Shown: positions 1 to 8,305 of the stretch, piece after piece
Layout of the letters: each line of letters begins with the position of its first letter
Numbering within the stretch: the stretch's first letter is position 1
Assembly (NCBI GenBank): GCA_016713325.1
Contig: JADJPJ010000011.1
Span: forward strand, 265,983-329,982
Length of the DNA stretch: 64,000 nt
Direction: 5' to 3'
From: Candidatus Flexifilum affinis
Lineage (GTDB): Bacteria; Chloroflexota; Anaerolineae; Aggregatilineales; Phototrophicaceae
The notes under the pieces: model-generated
The model's database searches: none
What the model was told of the DNA's origin: nothing
The model's input: only the letters and a program-made list of their open reading frames with translations
Translations under genes and position numbers: made by a program

Positions 1-972
1 TGTTGTATCGTTCGGGACAGCATCCCAGGTGTATTCCGGGCTGACATTGATGCCGTTGTGATGCGCCCCGACGCAGTCGGCATAGTTGAGCATGCCGGCG
101 CTGATCAACTGATCCATGTAGACGAAGTCGTCCCAGGCGTGCACGCCATCACTGAGCCCGGTTGGGGCGAGCGCGCCGCTGATCACGATCACACCCGGAT
201 CGACGGCCTTGATCGCCTGATAGGCGGTGCGCAGCAGGGCGACGTAGTCCTCCGCGCGCAGCCCGCCGGTTGTCGTCCATTCGCGATCGAGGTTCTGCTC
301 ATTCCAGACCTCCACAGCGTGGATCATGCCGGGGTAACGCCTCAGCAGCGCTGTCACGAAGTTGGCGTAATCGTTGGGATCGACCGGGGGACCGTGCTGC
401 TCAAGATTGACCCCTTCGGGACGCGCCCAGTCGGGTGCGGTTACGACCGAGACCAGCACCTTGAGGCCCTTGTCGCGCGCTGCCAGCAGATAGGTGTCGG
501 TGAGGAACCAGTCATACGCGCCGCGCTCCGGTTCCAGTTCGTCCCAGCGGACCTGCTGCTTGACCCATTTGACGCTGAGCTGGTTGGCTGCGACATCCAT
601 CCACTGCGCCATGTTGTCATAGCTCACCTGTACCTGGACGCCGAGATGAAAGCGTGTGTCGTCGACCGGAAGCAGTGTCGGTGTGGCCGCCGGGTTATTG
701 GCCTGTGCTACCGCCTGCGAGGTGACTTCCGCCACCGGGCGCGTCGGAATTGGCGTGAAGGTCGCGCGGGCTTCGGTGGCGGTCGCGGTCATATCCGGGA
801 GGACGGCTGCCGCTCGCAGGCCATTGGGCACGTTCGGCGCGAACAGTACGCCATAAGTCATGTAGATGGCGATGAATGCGACCACGCTGAGGATGAACGT
901 GATGCCGCTCCAGACGACAATGAAGCCGCGAAGCTGGCGCCGGTAGCGGGCGATTGGAGTATTGGTTGCCAT
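1..972 (-). CDS. Membrane-anchored glycoside-hydrolase-like protein, C-terminus cut by window edge
   Basis: The frame is open from an ATG at 970-972 to the window edge, giving 324 codons with the C-terminus missing. Residues 1-16 are basic and residues 17-40 form one hydrophobic segment, so the protein is probably a signal anchor with an outside catalytic domain. A Thr/Pro/Ala linker follows, then a TIM-barrel-like region. Its motif WNEQN has Glu at about residue 225, which fits the acid/base Glu at the end of strand 4 in clan GH-A glycosidases. The same layout and sequence (AIEVWNEPN, GAHYNEG) recur in the two genes at 2275 and 5332, so this is the third member of a paralogous set. The nucleophile Glu would lie beyond the window. 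The substrate cannot be read. It lies just upstream of the Uma2 gene on the same strand numbering but is transcribed after it (3 nt apart). Confidence 0.8.
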   Translation of the reverse strand, partial: MATNTPIARYRRQLRGFIVVWSGITFILSVVAFIAIYMTYGVLFAPNVPNGLRAAAVLPDMTATATEARATFTPIPTRPVAEVTSQAVAQANNPAATPTLLPVDDTRFHLGVQVQVSYDNMAQWMDVAANQLSVKWVKQQVRWDELEPERGAYDWFLTDTYLLAARDKGLKVLVSVVTAPDWARPEGVNLEQHGPPVDPNDYANFVTALLRRYPGMIHAVEVWNEQNLDREWTTTGGLRAEDYVALLRTAYQAIKAVDPGVIVISGALAPTGLSDGVHAWDDFVYMDQLISAGMLNYADCVGAHHNGINVSPEYTWDAVPNDTT

Positions 973-975
973 CGT

Positions 976-1540
976 TCAGGACTGCTCCGACTCTGATTCG
1001 AAAACTGCGCTCAGGGCCAACGTGAATCCGGGAAGCACGGTGCCGCCTTCGATGGTGTCTTTGATGCCGAGCAGGAGAGGTTTCTGGCCGGGCGCGTAAA
1101 TCTCCGCGCGCTGGCTGTAGGGGTCGAACAGCCAGACGGTCGTGCCGGCGTTCAGGTAGTTGACGATCTTGATGCGCATATCCTGCGGGCTGTTGGAGGG
1201 AGACAGGACTTCGACCGCCAGATCCGGCGCGATGGGGTTGTATGCGTCGCTCGTCGGCTTCGCCTGGCGCATCCGGGAGACATACGCGAAATCCGGAATG
1301 TAACGCTCCTCGCCGATCATGTACCCGCCGTCGGCGCCGGTGACAAAGCCTAGCCGATTGGCAAGAACGTGGGCGCCAACCAGCGTCCCCACAAACGCGC
1401 CAACCGAAGATGAAATGCCGTTCGAAACCACTTCGATCATCCTCCCCGATGAATTCCAGTCGACGTTCGCGGTTCTCCGGCAGGAGCGCGAACTGCTCGA
1501 ACTCCTCAACGGTCAGACGTTTTTCGGCGACGGTTATCAT
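976..1540 (-). CDS. Uma2 family (DUF820) endonuclease-like protein, frameshifted
   Basis: The N-terminal part starts at the ATG at 1538-1540 with a GGAGG about 10 nt upstream and reads MITVAEKRLTVEEFEQFA..LEFIGE, a typical Uma2 start. The rest of the family signature sits in another frame: IEVVSNGISSSVGAFVG, then YIPDFAYVSR, DLAVEVLSPSN and a Tyr/Trp-rich strand ending near 976. The two frames meet at about 1438-1446, where the run atcggggaggatgatcg carries the shift. The fold is that of PD-(D/E)XK nucleases; the Asp in PDFAYV and the Glu in AVEVLS are the expected metal ligands. Uma2 proteins are abundant in Cyanobacteria and Chloroflexota and have no settled role. Either the gene is decayed or the read is in error. 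A shorter start at 1509 exists in the downstream frame but would replace the conserved N-terminus with Ser/Arg-rich nonsense. Confidence 0.75.
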
Positions 1541-1744
1541 GGTGCGCAGCCTCCACCTCTTGCGGCCCTTTGGACGAGCGACCGGTCTCCGACAGGGAGA
1601 TCAGAAGCTCATTATATCACGGGGGACTCCTACGCCTGACGAACGCCTTGTCACCGCTGTGCACGCCAATCCTGTGGAATCAGGTGGCGCACATTGCAAG
1701 CGGTAGAATGGCCATCCAATGTGGATTTGGTGGGGACGGGTGCG

Positions 1745-2227
1745 ATGCACATTATCACAACATACAACTCCGAATTGGAGCGACTGCTTCCTGAGACAGC
1801 CGCGCTGCTGCGCGAATCGAAACTGGCAGTCCATGAGGCGGTGGTTCGCGTTGTTCTGGCGGGCTCACGGGGCCTGCGGCGTTGCTGGCGCGACGACTCC
1901 GACATCGATCTGACTCTGGTGGTCGATCGCTTGTCTCTGCCGGATACTGAGCCAGCGCGCGAGGCATTCCTGCGGGAGATCCTGGAGGAGACACTTCAAT
2001 ACTGGAGCAGTCGCGTCGAACTGGACACCGCGATTGCATTTTCGGCGGACGATCGCGATGGCGTGCGCTTGTTCGATCATCGCGACTATGACGAGGCGCT
2101 AGTCAACGCGTTTGGCCGTGACAGCCTGACGATCTTCAAGACACAGAAGGGCTTCGACGGCTATGTGCCGCCCGAAGTGCTCGACCTTCGCCTGATCTAT
2201 CCGCTGCTGACCATCTGGGAGCGCTGA
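1745..2227 (+). CDS. Nucleotidyltransferase-domain protein (MNT-like)
   Basis: The protein is 160 aa if started at the ATG at 1745, which has a GGGGACGG stretch just upstream; an upstream ATG at 1694 would add 17 residues without family character. The motif AGSRGLRR followed by DDSDIDLTLVV (about residues 37-60) is the polymerase-beta nucleotidyltransferase signature (GS-x-ARG-x-n-DSDxDL), with the two Asp expected to bind Mg2+. No HEPN partner gene is adjacent, so a toxin-antitoxin role is not supported. It stands alone between the Uma2 gene on the other strand and a convergent glycosidase gene, with a hairpin just after its stop. Confidence 0.7.
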   Translation: MHIITTYNSELERLLPETAALLRESKLAVHEAVVRVVLAGSRGLRRCWRDDSDIDLTLVVDRLSLPDTEPAREAFLREILEETLQYWSSRVELDTAIAFSADDRDGVRLFDHRDYDEALVNAFGRDSLTIFKTQKGFDGYVPPEVLDLRLIYPLLTIWER

Positions 2228-2232
2228 CCTAC

Positions 2233-2262
2233 GAGGAGCCTCTGAATCGACTGAGGCTCCTC
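2233..2262. terminator. Bidirectional terminator-like hairpin
   Basis: A perfect 10-bp inverted repeat (gaggagcctc / gaggctcctc) with a 10-nt loop sits between the convergent stops at 2227 (+) and 2275 (-). There is no long T-run on either side, so it may be a stability hairpin. Confidence 0.6.
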
Positions 2263-2274
2263 ACGTGATAGGCG

Positions 2275-5226
2275 CTATCGTGCTCCGGCCAGCGCGTCAC
2301 AGGCCGGACAGGCGCCGCCCGGTCGGATGATCGCAAAGCCGGCCATGGGATCCGCGCCGTAGAAGGTGAAATCGACATTCCATACGATCATCAGCCGCAC
2401 CCGTCCGCTTTGCGAAGCGATCGCCGCCGCCTCGGCCAGCCATGACGCCTGCTGCGCCACGGTGGTGTTGGCGCCCCAGCCAAAATAGGGATCAAGCGGC
2501 GGGTAGCCTTCGGGCGTCAGATAGCCGATCTCGGTGAAGCAGAGCGGCTTGGCGCCGTTGATGATGCCCCAGTAGGTGTTGAGCATGCCCGTGAAGTAGC
2601 GCGTGTAGTAGCTGTCGCGCGGGTCGCCGCTGGTGGCACCCGGCGGCGTGATGCCTTCGTTGTAGTGCGCGCCGATGCAATCGGCATAGTTCAGACCGCC
2701 CGCGGCAACCATCTGGCGCAGCCAGTTGTCGTCGTTGACGACCGCGCCGGGGTAAGCGGCTTCCGCTCCGGTGGGCGCGGGCGCGGCGCTGATTACCATG
2801 ACGCCGCCGTTGGCGCCCTTGATGGCCTCGTAAGACGGGCGAAGCATGCTGACATACGCCTCGCCGCTGATCTGACCATTTGGCCATTCACGGTCGATAT
2901 TCGGCTCGTTCCAGACCTCGATGGCGTCCGGGCCAAGCCCGGCCACGCCGCCGACAAACGAGGCGTACTGGCTGATGTAACTGGCGCCGCCTGCGGCCAG
3001 ATCGTTCGGTGAGCCGACGACACCCAGCAGGATTTTGAAGCCGCGGCTGTGCGCTTCGCTGATGTGTGAAGCAGCCATCCCCGGGTCCGCGCCGGGGCCG
3101 TAGGGAAGCTGAATCTTCATCCAGTTCATGCCGGCGCGCTGCATCGCGCCGACGCCACCCGTGCCGGTACTGGTGACATGGCCACCATACTCGAACTGGC
3201 CGGCGACGATGCTGCCGGGGCCGACCTGTACGGCAGTCTGCCCACCGCCGGAGGGCTGCGCGGCGACCGGCGCGGGCGGCGAAGTGGGTTGCGGTGTTGG
3301 AGTCGGAGTCGAGGTGGGCAGGGGCGTTGGCGTCGGCGAGGGCGCGAATACGGCGACGGAAGCGCCTTCGCGCGGGATGCTCACCGCGTTGCCGCCGACG
3401 ATTGCCACGTTGACCGCGTAGTTGCCATCCGGCGCCTGGATGGTGGCCACGAGTGACTCGTCCAGCGCGGTGTTGACCTCGTCGATCGTTCCCGCGCTGC
3501 TGCCAATCGTCCAGCGCAGGGCCAGCGCGAACGCGCCCGGCTGCGATGGCAAACCCAGCAGGTAGTTCTGCACGGTCTCCAGAACCGTGGGCGACACTCC
3601 CGGTGCATTCAGATCGTCAAACGCCACACCGGCCAGCTTGAAGGCGTCGGTCTTGTCGATGCGGACGCGAATGGCATCGCCGGTCGCCAGCCAGACGCGG
3701 GCAATGGCGCCGCCGAACGAATCCAGATAGTCGATGTAGGGTTGCCCCGACTGCGGATCGCTGCCAATTTCAGCGTCGTAGCCATCCAGGCGCGCGGTCA
3801 GCGGTGTTCCGGGGGGAACGGTGCCGCCGGGGGCGTACTCGACGTCGATGGTGACATCGCCCAGCGCCGAGAGGGCTTCGTCGATGCCGATCGGCGTGAA
3901 ACCGTCGCCGACCTGGCGCTGCGAGCGCGCGGAAAGGCCGATGAACAGCTTCTGTCGGCTGACCTCGTCGATCGCCCAGCGGAGCATGGCGTCGACCAGC
4001 CGATCCTCGCCGGGGACGAAAGCGGCCGGGTCGGCGGGCATGGTCACGATCAGGCCGTCCGCAGCTGACCCGATGGCCTGCCAATCGTAGGCGCCGGTCT
4101 GCCAGCCCTCCGGCGTGTTTCGCGCAGCGGGGACGGTGACCAGCAGGATCTTCTGTTCAGCGCGCAGATGCGCACCGAGCTCCTGGATCAATGCCGTGAA
4201 GGAGTTGCGCAGATTGTCCGGCACGTCGCGATAGTCAATCAGGAGTCCGTCATACCCGGAGTCGGCCAGCGCAACGAGCTGTTCGACATGTGCGGCGCGG
4301 AGGGCGGTGTTCGAGAGAAGTGCTGTGACGGTCTCCGGGTCGGTGGCGTGCGGATCGAGAAAGTTTCGCACTGCCGGCGTGACCAGATAGGAGCCGCTGA
4401 GGTCGAAACCGGCGGCCAGACTGCCCACCAGACCGCCTTCGAGCGTTGGCTGCAAGCCGGCCGGGGCGACGATGTTGGCCAACTCGGCAATTTCCGGCGC
4501 GAGAACTTCGTCGACGTCGACGGTGATGATCGACGCCTGGGGGATGTTTTCGGCGCGCAGGGCAGCAAGACTCGAGGGCAGACGGTCGACTTCGGCCACC
4601 AGCGTCCTTCCGGTCATGACAGCCGGGATGAACGTCCAGCGTCGCGACTGTGGATCGTAAGCGTACAGGTCGATCCGATCGGACGGAACGGTCGGATCGA
4701 CGATCTCCAGCGACAGAGCCACGCGACCCGGCGCCGTACCCGTGACGGCCAGACCGTAGAGATCCGAAATCGGGATGGTGCCGGTGGGCAGCGCCCCATA
4801 GGCCGTGCGGATGAACTCATCCTGACTGGCCTCGCCGACCTCGAAGCTGAGCCGCGGCATCGAGGAGATGGCCACGCCGAAATCCCGGCCGGTGTCGTCA
4901 CCGTAGACGGCCAGTGCCAGGGCTTCCTGGCGCACTGCGTTGGCATCGGCGGTCAGCATGACAAAGCGCGGACCGAACACGCGCTGGAGGAGATTGACGG
5001 GGGGAAGCAGCAGGCCGATGACGAGCAGCACCAGAAAGAGCGTCGCCGTGAGACCACCCAGGACCCAGCATCCGCTGCCGCCGCGCGGCGAGGGTTCGCC
5101 GGGGATCGGCGGCATACTGCTGGTCTTTCGGAAGGTCTGTCGGTTAGGCGGGTTTTCTGGGGAATCGGGATCGAAGTCGGGGACGACTGCGGGCAGGCCC
5201 GCGGACTTCCGCTTATTTTCACTCAT
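2275..5226 (-). CDS. Membrane-anchored two-domain glycoside-hydrolase-like protein (GH18-like plus GH-A-like)
   Basis: The protein is 983 aa. Residues 1-53 are polar, residues 54-74 form one transmembrane helix, and the remainder should lie outside. A region around residues 290-620 resembles GH18/YaaH-type barrels, with YDGLLIDYRD at residues 325-334. In GH18 the motif is DGxDxDxE; here the catalytic Glu position is Arg333, so this domain is probably not catalytic. A Pro/Thr linker (about 625-660) follows. The C-terminal third is a GH-A-like barrel with WNEPN (Glu774, acid/base candidate) and CFTEIGY (Glu899, nucleophile candidate). It is paralogous to the gene at 5332 over this last domain, including the conserved ending GGACPACD. 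Stops and starts leave about 105 nt to that upstream neighbour, so the two may be co-transcribed. A cell-wall or exopolysaccharide substrate is an inference. Confidence 0.8.
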   Translation of the reverse strand: MSENKRKSAGLPAVVPDFDPDSPENPPNRQTFRKTSSMPPIPGEPSPRGGSGCWVLGGLTATLFLVLLVIGLLLPPVNLLQRVFGPRFVMLTADANAVRQEALALAVYGDDTGRDFGVAISSMPRLSFEVGEASQDEFIRTAYGALPTGTIPISDLYGLAVTGTAPGRVALSLEIVDPTVPSDRIDLYAYDPQSRRWTFIPAVMTGRTLVAEVDRLPSSLAALRAENIPQASIITVDVDEVLAPEIAELANIVAPAGLQPTLEGGLVGSLAAGFDLSGSYLVTPAVRNFLDPHATDPETVTALLSNTALRAAHVEQLVALADSGYDGLLIDYRDVPDNLRNSFTALIQELGAHLRAEQKILLVTVPAARNTPEGWQTGAYDWQAIGSAADGLIVTMPADPAAFVPGEDRLVDAMLRWAIDEVSRQKLFIGLSARSQRQVGDGFTPIGIDEALSALGDVTIDVEYAPGGTVPPGTPLTARLDGYDAEIGSDPQSGQPYIDYLDSFGGAIARVWLATGDAIRVRIDKTDAFKLAGVAFDDLNAPGVSPTVLETVQNYLLGLPSQPGAFALALRWTIGSSAGTIDEVNTALDESLVATIQAPDGNYAVNVAIVGGNAVSIPREGASVAVFAPSPTPTPLPTSTPTPTPQPTSPPAPVAAQPSGGGQTAVQVGPGSIVAGQFEYGGHVTSTGTGGVGAMQRAGMNWMKIQLPYGPGADPGMAASHISEAHSRGFKILLGVVGSPNDLAAGGASYISQYASFVGGVAGLGPDAIEVWNEPNIDREWPNGQISGEAYVSMLRPSYEAIKGANGGVMVISAAPAPTGAEAAYPGAVVNDDNWLRQMVAAGGLNYADCIGAHYNEGITPPGATSGDPRDSYYTRYFTGMLNTYWGIINGAKPLCFTEIGYLTPEGYPPLDPYFGWGANTTVAQQASWLAEAAAIASQSGRVRLMIVWNVDFTFYGADPMAGFAIIRPGGACPACDALAGAR

Positions 5227-5331
5227 CTCTAAACTACCTTTACAACCACTTCATGCGCCATCACCGGGTGTGGGACACCGGCCAGAACGTGCGGCCCGGC
5301 GCCCCACTCGACAGTCACGGCAGAATTCAGG

Positions 5332-6690
5332 TCAGCGACCAAGCAGATCGCAGGCGGGACAGCTTCCGCCCGGTCGAATGAGCGCATAGCCGGCCATGGG
5401 ATCGGCGCCGTAATCCGTGAAATCCACATTCCAGACGATCACCAGACGGACTTTGCCGCTGCGTGCCGCCAGAGTCACGGCCTGATCGACCCACTGCGCC
5501 TGTTCGGACAGACTGGTGTTCTCGGCCCAGCCAAAGGCGCCAGGCAGCGGGCCAAAACCCTCCGGCGACAGGTAGCCCAACTCCGTAAAGCAGAGTGGAC
5601 GGCGGCCACCGACGGCGTTGGAGTAGGTGTTGACCATGCCCCAGAAGTAGCGGCTGTAATGGCCGCTGTTGCCACGCGGATCGCCGCTGGTCTGGCCGGG
5701 CGGCAGGATGCCTTCGTTGTAATGAATGCCCACACAGTCCATGTAATTGGCCGCGCCTGCCGCGGCCATGCGCTGCACATAGAGATTGTCGTCGCAGCCG
5801 ACGCCGCTGCATCCGCCGAAGAAGCCGGTAGGGGCCGGCGCCCCGCTGATGACCAGCGTGGCCGGGTTTGCAGCCTTGATGGCATTGTAGGCGCGGCGCA
5901 GCATTTCTGTGTAGCGCTCCGGGCTGATGCTGCCGGCGGGCCATTCGCGGTCGATGTTCGGCTCGTTCCAGACCTCGATGGCGTCGGCCCCGAGCGCGGC
6001 CGCCTGAGCGACCGAGGCGGCGTAGGCATCCAGGAATCCGTCGTCGTTGGGGTCGCCGTTGCCGACGATGCCGAGCAGGATGCGGAAGCCATTGGCGTGG
6101 GCCTGCGCGATGGCCTGACCGTAATCCTGGAACGTGCGCACCTGCCGTTTGACCCAGGTCATGCCGGCCGTGCGCATGGCGTTGATGGCCACCGGGCCGA
6201 ATCCCTCGACATGGCCGCCGTACTGAAAGCCGCGAACGGGTGCGGCGTTGACCACCGGTTCGACAGGAGCGGCGGCCGCTTCTGCCACGGCCAGATCACT
6301 TTCGGCCGGACCGGGATCGGCAGCCGGCGGAACCACGCCGGCCGGCGCGCCCGCCGTGAAGGGATCTTCCACCCACTTCGCCGGCAGGGCGGCGATCTGT
6401 TCGGGAGTCAGGTTGGTGGCGGTATCGACGATCCAACCCTGGCTGTTGTTCTGGGCGATGCCGCGCACCCAGCCTCCGCCGGGCGCGCGGCCATCGGCGC
6501 GGAAGGCAAACCCTGCGGGCAGCACTTCCTGAATGCGCCAGTCGACACCGGGGCCGGTGCGCAGGCGAGCGTCGGAGTTGAGGATTGTGTCGAGTGCGCC
6601 ACCCTGGGCGCGCAAGCTCGCCGGCATTGCGAAGAGGATCAGCACCAGCGCGAGGACAAGCCTGTGTCGAAGAACGTTGCGTCGAGCCAT
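5332..6690 (-). CDS. Secreted SH3b plus GH-A-like glycosidase
   Basis: The protein is 452 aa from the ATG at 6688-6690; an in-frame upstream extension to 6819 is rejected because the signal peptide MARRNVLRHRLVLALVL begins here. After the signal peptide (about 1-29) comes a bacterial SH3-like domain (about 35-90; DARLRTGPGVDW, then GGGWVRGI and QGWIVD), which often binds cell wall. An Ala/Pro linker follows, and then a TIM-barrel-like domain with WNEPN (Glu243) and CFTELGY (Glu370) as acid/base and nucleophile candidates. The sequence from GADAIEVWNEPN to GGSCPACD closely parallels the C-terminal domain of the gene at 2275. It is divergent from the PadR gene, whose promoter lies in the shared 222-nt spacer. 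Substrate unknown. Confidence 0.8.
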   Translation of the reverse strand: MARRNVLRHRLVLALVLILFAMPASLRAQGGALDTILNSDARLRTGPGVDWRIQEVLPAGFAFRADGRAPGGGWVRGIAQNNSQGWIVDTATNLTPEQIAALPAKWVEDPFTAGAPAGVVPPAADPGPAESDLAVAEAAAAPVEPVVNAAPVRGFQYGGHVEGFGPVAINAMRTAGMTWVKRQVRTFQDYGQAIAQAHANGFRILLGIVGNGDPNDDGFLDAYAASVAQAAALGADAIEVWNEPNIDREWPAGSISPERYTEMLRRAYNAIKAANPATLVISGAPAPTGFFGGCSGVGCDDNLYVQRMAAAGAANYMDCVGIHYNEGILPPGQTSGDPRGNSGHYSRYFWGMVNTYSNAVGGRRPLCFTELGYLSPEGFGPLPGAFGWAENTSLSEQAQWVDQAVTLAARSGKVRLVIVWNVDFTDYGADPMAGYALIRPGGSCPACDLLGR

Positions 6691-6846
6691 CCCTATTCCA
6701 GAACTCCTGGTCAACTGCCATCGATTGAATCGTGTGCTGCGCCCGACGTCACGTCGACAGAATCGTGAACTGAACCCAAGACGCTGCGGCATTGTAGCAA
6801 AGCCCTCCGACTCTGGCAAAGCGCCGACCGAGCATCAAACGACTAC

Positions 6847-6876
6847 TTGACAAAAACTAGACACCGCGTGTATAGT
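6847..6876 (+). promoter_or_regulatory. Sigma70-type promoter of the PadR-ABC operon
   Basis: TTGACA at 6847-6852 and TATAGT at 6871-6876 are separated by 18 nt, 37 nt before the PadR start codon. The -10 box lies inside the first PadR-type operator, which implies autorepression. Confidence 0.7.
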
Positions 6877-6906
6877 GTTCAGGAATTCTATACACGGAGT
6901 GTATAG
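6857..6906. promoter_or_regulatory. Two-copy inverted-repeat operator for PadR regulator
   Basis: Copy 1 (6857-6875) is CTAGACAC-CGC-GTGTATAG and copy 2 (6888-6906) is CTATACAC-GGA-GTGTATAG, a perfect 8-bp inverted repeat. The centres are 31 bp apart, about three helical turns, so both dimers would sit on the same DNA face. Copy 1 covers the -10 box and copy 2 covers the expected transcription start and leader. PadR proteins are known to bind such dyads next to their own genes; that this PadR binds here is inference. Confidence 0.7.
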
Positions 6907-6912
6907 CTAACG

Positions 6913-7509
6913 ATGTCGGTCAAGTTTGCCATCCTGGCGCTCCTCTACAACGAGGAACTTCACGGGTACGAAATCACAAAGCGGCTGCCCCTCACACTCC
7001 ATGAAGGTTGGGATGTGAAACCGGGGCAGGTGGCCAGTACATTGAGCCGCCTTGAAGCATCGAATCTGCTGGTCTACCAGATGGAAGCCGGCAATGATGC
7101 CCCGGAGCGCAAGGTCTACCGGTTGACCGAGCAGGGTCTGTCCGAACTGAGGGACTGGTTTATGACCCCGGAGGTCCGCGACTACCGGTCGGGGGACGAG
7201 TTCTATCTGAAGCTGGTGTTCTGCCTGCTGGGCGCGCCTGTGGATCTGGACACAGTCCTCTTCCAGCAGCGGCGGCGGTTGTTCCAGGAACTGCATGATG
7301 TCACGCATATGCGTGAAAGCCTCGATCCCGTCACCGATCTTCCGTTTCAACTCCTGCTGGACACCGCCATCATGCATCTGGATGCCGATATCCGCTGGCT
7401 CGAAATGTGCGAAGCGCGTCTGCCGGAATTGAAGCAGTATCGCCCGCGCCAGCCGATTCAGCCGGCGCGCGGCCGACCCCGTGGGTCGAATGACACGAAA
7501 GAAGAGTAG
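6913..7509 (+). CDS. PadR family transcriptional regulator
   Basis: The protein is 198 aa. The N-terminal winged helix begins KFAILALLYNEELHGYEITKRL, the usual PadR opening, and the wing region has VYRLTEQGLSELRDWF (about residues 63-80). A C-terminal helical dimerisation part follows (about 90-180), as in Vir-type PadR_C proteins. The start codon at 6913 lies 7 nt after the second operator, with no strong Shine-Dalgarno site. The gene directly precedes an ABC ATPase (5-nt gap) and an FtsX-type permease. That is a common arrangement in which a PadR repressor controls an exporter and is relieved by the exported compound. The ligand is unknown. Confidence 0.9.
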   Translation: MSVKFAILALLYNEELHGYEITKRLPLTLHEGWDVKPGQVASTLSRLEASNLLVYQMEAGNDAPERKVYRLTEQGLSELRDWFMTPEVRDYRSGDEFYLKLVFCLLGAPVDLDTVLFQQRRRLFQELHDVTHMRESLDPVTDLPFQLLLDTAIMHLDADIRWLEMCEARLPELKQYRPRQPIQPARGRPRGSNDTKEE

Positions 7510-7514
7510 AGGAA

Positions 7515-8279
7515 ATGGGCGGAGGGAAGAATATGATACAGGCACGAGAGATCGTGAACGTCGATGGCCTGACAAAGACGTATGGCAGCGGCGTGGTCGC
7601 CGTTTCGGCCCTGCGCCAGGTCAGCCTGCGCGTCAACCAGGGGGAAATGGTCGCCATCATGGGCCCCAGCGGATCGGGCAAGAGCACGCTGCTGCACCTG
7701 ATTGGCGGGCTTGACCGGCCGACCAGCGGCAGTATTCACATTGACGGGCAGTCGACCATCGATATGAATGACCGCGCCCTCTCGGAAGTTCGCCGCCGCC
7801 GCATTGGCTTCGTCTTCCAGAACTACAATCTGCTGCCAGCGCTGACGGCTCTGGAGAACGTGGCCATGCCGCTCATCCTCGACGGGGTGCGTCGCCCGAC
7901 GGCCTTCGAACGCGCGGCTGCGGCGCTGACGGCGGTCGGTCTGGCCAATCGCAGTGACCACCGGCCGGCCGAACTGTCTGGTGGACAGCAGCAGCGCGTC
8001 AGCATCGCGCGGGCGCTGGTCATTCAGCCCGCCCTGATCCTGGCCGATGAGCCGACGGGAGCGCTCGATTCGGAGACGGGTCAGGAAGTCATCCGCCTGC
8101 TCCGTCAGCTGGTCACCCGCCAGCTCCAGACCGTAATCCTGGTCACGCACGATGCCCGCGTCGCGGCCCACGCCGACCGGATCGTCAACCTGAAGGACGG
8201 CGCCGTGGTCGACGACACCCGTCTGAATACCCGCACGACCGTGCAAGGCGCGGCCCAGGGCGTCGCATCGCCGGCTTGA
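7515..8279 (+). CDS. ABC transporter ATPase, LolD/MacB type
   Basis: The protein is 254 aa if started at 7515; a second ATG at 7533 follows a GGAGGG and may be the true start. Walker [10 protein letters not shown] is at about residues 50-58, followed by the Q-loop VFQNYNLLP, the signature LSGGQQQR, Walker B LILADEP, the D-loop TGALDS and the switch His in LVTHD. The ATRYGSG-like opening and the FQNYNLLP Q-loop are typical of the MacB/LolD/FtsE group, which powers mechanotransmission rather than substrate passage through the membrane. It pairs with the FtsX-type permease 26 nt downstream, under the PadR regulator. An antimicrobial-peptide or lipid export role is an inference from this context. 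Confidence 0.92.
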   Translation: MGGGKNMIQAREIVNVDGLTKTYGSGVVAVSALRQVSLRVNQGEMVAIMGPSGSGKSTLLHLIGGLDRPTSGSIHIDGQSTIDMNDRALSEVRRRRIGFVFQNYNLLPALTALENVAMPLILDGVRRPTAFERAAAALTAVGLANRSDHRPAELSGGQQQRVSIARALVIQPALILADEPTGALDSETGQEVIRLLRQLVTRQLQTVILVTHDARVAAHADRIVNLKDGAVVDDTRLNTRTTVQGAAQGVASPA

Positions 8280-8305
8280 GCGACTGAGTCCATTCTCGAG
8301 GTGAC

